DNA of 64,000 bases from Capitella teleta (taxonomy: Eukaryota > Annelida > Polychaeta > Capitellidae), in assembly GCA_000328365.1 (NCBI GenBank), contig KB296474.1, positions 14,270-78,269 of the forward strand, written 5' to 3'. Of the stretch, positions 59,538-64,000 are shown one piece after another. The notes below the pieces were generated by a model. The model did not search any database. It was not told where the DNA came from and saw nothing but the letters and a program-made list of their open reading frames with translations. Every line of letters starts with the position of its first letter. Positions within the stretch are counted from its first letter, which is position 1. The translations under genes and the position numbers were made by a program.

Positions 59538-60110
59538 CAGTGAAACCCCGCTAACTCGAATTTGAAGGGACCAGCGAAAACACTTCGACGAAGAGGGTTT
59601 TCGACGAATCAGGGTTTTCGAATTCTCAACATTTTGGTAACGTTATGATCTATGAAGTTATGATAGCGTATTGATCTCAAATTACGTTATGATAGCGTAA
59701 TGACCTACCCTTGAACACTTAAAAGCTACCAACACATGAAAAAAAATCCAAACGATTTGTTTGCGTTGTTTACTACAAAATATACAAAAAAGGGGGATAT
59801 TCTTTGTTCTTGCCGCCTTGAAGCCCAGCATCAACGCCTCTTCCACGTCCGGGTATTCACACAACCTCGTTCGCTTCCTGTCACCACCACTCTCTCTATA
59901 AGGCGCTTGAATCTTCTCAGAATTTTTGATCTAAGTTGACAGGGTGCTTGGTGGGATTCCAAACTTATCGGCGATGGCCTTTTTCTTCCCTCCAGCTTCA
60001 GCTTCGCTGATCGCCAGGAACTTGGTCTCCAGGGTTACACACGTGATCTTTCGTTTAGTCGGTCTCCAGGGTTACACACATAATCTTTCGTTTAGTCGCC
60101 ATTATTGCAG
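59538..60110 (-). mobile_element. pogo/Tigger-like DNA transposon fragment
   Basis: The plus-strand left end CAGTGAAACCCCGCTAACTC after TA is a pogo/Tigger terminus. On the minus strand, at about 60,100-59,935, lies the start of a CENP-B-like transposase: MATKRKI-, then TLETKFLAISEAEAGGKKKA and IADKFGIPPSTLST, the first helix-turn-helix of this family. A 37-bp tandem duplication (GACTAAACGAAAGAT...CTGGAGACC twice, 60,021-60,094) interrupts the frame. A stop follows soon after PSTLST. The other end is not found, so the copy is truncated and dead. Confidence 0.75.
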
Positions 60111-60599
60111 AGATGTCTCGCAGAGATTCGTCGACAGAATGATTAATTTGTTGTGACGAATGATCGGGTTTTATATTGATGGGCAGAGTTTGTTTATTAT
60201 TGATGTTTCCCGCCTATTCAACATCTGAGGCTATACCGCTTTCTGTAATCGTCTTCATCAAAGACGCCTTCATGTGTTTTACTCCGATCAAAAATCCACT
60301 ACATGCTCTCTCTCTTCTATTGTTAACCAAGCATCGTGAACAAAAGAACGCTTGCGGCTAATTGAACCTTTGAACATGGCGGCTGCTTTAATCGACACGA
60401 TGCAGTCGATTACGCAATGAAAAGACAGAGACGGAGACGCTGACTTCTGAACAATGCGAGAAATGACAAGCGAGTCGAACTCTGTAAACGATTGTCCAAA
60501 ACAGTAAACATGTTACAAACAAGAGTTGTGTTAATTGCAATTAGCGAAAGGGTTTTTTGATCTAAAAAAAAAAATCAGGAACTTGTCTTTTTTTTTAAA

Positions 60600-63060
60600 G
60601 GAGAGTGGGATGGATACAAGGATGTCTTTATTGAATGCGACGCTGATGGCAGTGGGTGTCATGTGTGGTCTGTGTTGAGGGTGAGGGCCGGGTGGGACCC
60701 TGACTAGGTAGGGGACTATTTGTGTGGGATGTGCGCGGCACAGAAAGTGGGGGAGCTGAAGGGGGAGGTGACGAAACTGAAAGGAATTGTCGAGCTAAAT
60801 GAGGCTATGAATGTGAACCATGATGATGTGAGGAACTGTGATCATTATGATGTGACTGCGAGGAACTGTGATGGTGATGTGAACTTTGGTGTATCCGGTG
60901 GCTCGAGGGATGAAGATTCGACATTGATGAAGCGACCAGCTGTTTCAAGACCTATCTCATTCAGTGAAGCTGTGACTAGGAGTGACTTGAATGGAACAGA
61001 GGAGACCAGGATTGAGGAATGGAAAGAGGTGGTTTGGAAGGAGGTACGAGGAGCTGCATGGAAGAGAGGAGGAAGAAAAGGGTGATGGTGTTTAGGCTGA
61101 AGGAAGAGGACGGTATCAGTGCAAGAGAGCAGGGGCCGATTCCAGAAAGAAACTTAAGTGGTAAAACTAAGTTCGGGAGGGGTTAAGTTGACTAAAACGA
61201 TTCCAAAAACAAACTTAAGTCCTCTAGACCCTGCAAAACTTAAGTGACCTCTCCACCTGACTTAAATCAAACTTAGTGAATTCAAGATGGCGCCGATCAG
61301 AAGACGCCGGATTAACGCTATGGTGTCAATACCTAGAAAGAGCCTTCCAGACAGGAGCAACGCTCTGGAAGGCGTTATGAAAAAAAAAGCGTTATGAAAA
61401 AAACAAAAAACGTTATGATTGTGAAGCGGGAAAAGAGCACTTGTTGCGTTATGATTATGAATCAACGACGCTATACACTCGCATTTCGCGTTTGTGATGC
61501 TTTCGTTTTCGATCAAGTTTTGGAAAAAATCATAAACAATTCATAAAAGTCATGTTGTAAGGTACGTTTACCACTGATCAAATGTCTCGCCATGTCTTAT
61601 ACATTCCTTGGCAGATCCGACTTAGGCTACTTAAGTTAAGTTCAGCAAAAATGCGTTTGTGGAATCGACTTAACTTGAACGCCTGGAGGACTTAACTTAA
61701 GTCCCAAAGTTAAGTTTCTTTCTGGAATCGGCCCCAGGTGGAGAAGATTTGGAAGGTGTTGGAGGTGAAAGAGAGGCCTGTGATGGTGGAGAGGTTGTCC
61801 AGGAGGGGAAATGAAATGAATGTGACGCGACCAGTGATGGTGGAAGTGGAGAGTGAAGAGGTGAAGTGGAATATTTTGAAGAGAAGACAGGTGCTGGCGA
61901 GGAGTGGACGGCAGGAGGAACTGCGCAAAGTTGAGATCATGGGGCAGGATGAGGTGGTGGATAGCGATCATAGAGCTATCTATTTGGAGCTGAGCTCATA
62001 CGAGGTTCAGAGGGAGGGTCAGTGGTGAAGTACGCAGGAAGAAGGCCCCAAGGGTGAAGAAGGAGCAGCTTGAGCTTTTCTACTCAAGAGTGGAGGAGAA
62101 GTTGAGCGTGGAGGAAACGACCAGTGTGTAGGGAGTGATGCTGTGTGTGGCTGAAGAGTTGAGTGCTGAGGTGGCGCCAGGTGTTCAGAGAAGAGCTAAG
62201 GACTGGTGGGACGAGGAAGTCGAGGCGGCAATTCAGGAGAGGAGAAGGCAGAACAGAGAGAGAGTGGAGGAGGCGGAGGAGGGACATCAGGCCTGATCGA
62301 GTGCAAGTTATAGAGGCTAAGGCTCGATATGAGATGGCTAACGCTGAAGCCGAGATGCTAGTGGTGAAGAATGTCGAGCTGAGGATTGCTGATTTCTTCA
62401 TAAGCTGTTGTTGTGGGGTGGCAAGGACGAAGGCCATCTTCAAGGAGTTGAGGAGATGGACCGGGTGGCAGAGGGAGGAGGCGCTGATGAGCTTAGTTCG
62501 AAGTGATGGGAATGTGGCGGAAGGAGAAAAAGAGGTGAAGGAGAAAGTGGCTCGAGTTTGGGGGCTCAGTCTTGAACGTAAGAGGCGGAGCAGAGTACGG
62601 AGTGGCGAAGGAGACCTTTGAGATAGTGGAGGGAAACAAGCCATTGTCAATGTCGGAGCTGGACCGAGCACTGCAGCAATTGAAGTGCGGAAAGGCAATG
62701 AACGATAGTGGAGTGGTGGTAGAGTATGTCAGAGGACTCGGTGAGAGGGGGAGACAGGCGTCGAGGGAGGAATTTAACGTAATCTTGAGAGATGGTATGG
62801 TTCCGAAGGAGTGGAGGAGGAGTAGAGTGGCGCTGTTGAGACCGACAAGTAGTTCTCAACTACAGACCGGTTGCCATCATCAACATCTTGTGCAAGACAC
62901 TCATGCATGTGTTGAGAGTTAGAGTGGTCGACGTGATGGTTTCCAATGGTATGAGGTGGGCAGGGCCTCCGGTTAATATTGCTACGGCAAATGAGAGTTG
63001 GTTGGGCTCGGTGCCAGGCATTGGAGAAACAAGGCAAGGTCGCTCTTGGAAACAAGGCAG
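60600..63060 (+). mobile_element. LINE 5' half (PHD-like ORF1, EN remnant, RT start) with nested element
   Basis: Plus-strand frames read from a PHD-finger-like start (FIECDADGSGCH..W, then YLCGMCAAQKVG), as found in CR1-like ORF1. A basic ORF1 with MVFRLKEEDGISAREQ follows. An internal deletion leads into the end of an endonuclease (DSDHRAIYLEL), then the linker (ERRRQNRERVEEAEE), and RT blocks ELDRALQQLKCGKA, GMVPKEWRRSRVALL and RPVAIINILCKTL. Several frame changes and stops; dead. The RT is cut off near 63,000. A 602-bp element sits inside ORF1. It is purine-rich, like the 29-kb copy. Confidence 0.75.
61133..61734. mobile_element. 602-bp inverted-repeat element (MITE) nested in the LINE
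   Basis: The ends GGGCCGATTCCAGAAAGAAA and its complement are flanked by CAG on both sides (61,130-61,132 and 61,735-61,737), a 3-bp target duplication. Removing the element and one CAG restores the LINE frame exactly (ISAREQ joined to VEKIWK), which proves insertion. Subterminal AACTTAAGT repeats are present. No transposase. The superfamily is uncertain; the 3-bp duplication would fit PIF/Harbinger, although CAG is not the usual site. A solo end of the family is at 8,558. Confidence 0.88.
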
Positions 63061-63079
63061 CAGGGGCCTCTGACACAGG

Positions 63080-63860
63080 AGGTACTGCTGTCCATGACGA
63101 ATTTTCCAGCTAATTTCTGGAGAGAGAAGTTGGAGTCTGAACCCCCGGAGGTTTGCTGTGATCCCAAGCAACCCGGCCGATCGAGAGTCGACGACGACGA
63201 CGACCAAGATTTTGGACATCGCTTCCAGCCACAGCAACACAGAGGTAAAACTTGAGCCAGCGGTTAAGGATTCGACCATGACCGGATTCGAACAGATCGC
63301 CCAGGTATTGACAATGATGGAACATGAGGGAGTCTCAAGAGAAGCTATTGGGCGCCTTAATGGCATCCCAAGAGAGGCAAGACCAACAGATGTTGGAGCT
63401 GATGGCCTTCTTGGGTCAACAGGGTGTCACGAGTGGTGGTCCAGAGACCCTGCTCCAGTCAAGTGCTGCACCGCCGCGGAAGCCATTGAAATCAACGAAG
63501 GTTGATAATGACACCTTCTTTCAGGACCATTTTGCACCTGAGGAAGGTACTGGCATGATGGGCTCAGACGCTCAGCTCTTGAGCACCATTGAAAAGCGGC
63601 AGAATAGGCCTTTGCGTTCCACACTGGAACCTCCAGCAATGAACATCAACCGAGAGCGCGATGTTTCATGGAGAAAACCCACTACCCAATTGGGCGGCGG
63701 CTGGGCTCCTCACTCTACAACCGATTCGCATGATTGGCGCCTTACTCAGCATGTTCGAAGGTCGGCGGCTCCAACAACGCAATTGCATCCACCTGCTGCT
63801 AATCCCCGGTTGCCGAAGTTCACTGGGAAGGTGGGGGACCCTTTAGACTGGGTAACGTAG
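63080..63860 (+). mobile_element. LTR-retrotransposon gag-like fossil
   Basis: A Gln/Met-rich coiled-coil-like stretch (QERQDQQMLELMAFLGQQ), then a Pro-rich part and a PRLPKFTGKVGDPLDW block typical of gag in Gypsy or BEL elements. It is broken and no LTR is visible. It lies downstream of the pol fossil at 58.7 kb in the same orientation, so the two are probably not one simple element. Confidence 0.55.
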
Positions 63861-64000
63861 TGACTCCAGGGCTACGTCATTTATGCACTAGTTGGATGGT
63901 AAGCTCCAAGCTCGTAATAACGAAGACTCAACCAATCACTTCATATTGGCTTTAATTTACCTTCAATAAAATAGTCTAAAGTACTCAAAATAAAAAGGTT

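Noticed and set aside
62084-62698. 204-codon minus-strand open frame
   Set aside because: Same effect over the LINE at 60.6-63.0 kb; the plus strand encodes the RT blocks.
1-64000. CRISPR arrays, bacterial operons or prophage
   Set aside because: Spliced metazoan genes throughout; the tandem repeats seen are micro- or minisatellites without spacers.

Overview
Kind of organism. This is nuclear DNA of an animal, probably a marine invertebrate, but I cannot name the species. Three things point this way. The genes are split by many canonical GT-AG introns, often only about 48-60 bp long (several exactly 48 or 57 bp). Intergenic DNA is AT-rich and full of LINE, SINE and DNA-transposon remains. 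The protein set is metazoan: a rhodopsin-family GPCR, an otopetrin, MMS22L and a mitochondrial intermediate peptidase. Two assembly gaps are present (23,017-23,375 and 55,408-55,457).

Layout. 1-10 kb is sparse. It holds small signal-peptide exons behind TATA boxes (about 1.5 kb minus; 9.17 kb plus, an 85-residue secreted peptide with a weak galanin-like start), a GC-rich possible exon at 3 kb and an undecided exon pair near 7 kb. 11.76-14.85 kb is a complete 18-exon MIPEP gene on the minus strand. 15-24 kb holds three copies (with one at 10.4 kb) of a tRNA-derived SINE, a LINE fragment, a two-exon 65-residue secreted peptide gene (18.89-19.15 kb, minus) and a PIF/Harbinger-type element cut by an assembly gap. 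25.19-26.15 kb is a three-exon potato inhibitor I (eglin/CI-2 type) protease inhibitor of 66 residues. 29.3-30.6 kb is the 3' part of a LINE.

31.4-45.1 kb carries the most unusual gene: a TDP1-like phospholipase-D-superfamily protein. Both catalytic histidines are kept, but both HxK lysines are replaced by asparagine, so it looks like a pseudoenzyme. Exon phases allow one 864-residue product whose 10.36-kb intron contains an intronless, oppositely oriented GPR21/GPR52-like receptor (40.78-41.66 kb). It meets, tail to tail, the MMS22L gene (45.89-51.32 kb, minus), so two genes related to DNA-break repair converge here. 51.3-56 kb is AT-rich with a palindrome cluster and a 33-bp minisatellite beside the second gap. 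56.19-57.89 kb is the main exon of an otopetrin proton-channel gene. 58.7-64 kb is a transposon graveyard: two LTR-retrotransposon fossils, a pogo/Tigger-like fragment, and a PHD-containing LINE interrupted by a 602-bp inverted-repeat element.

How the genes relate. No operon-like logic is expected. The large genes are housekeeping (mitochondrial protein processing, replication-fork repair) or membrane signalling/transport genes, while the small secreted products are independent single genes.
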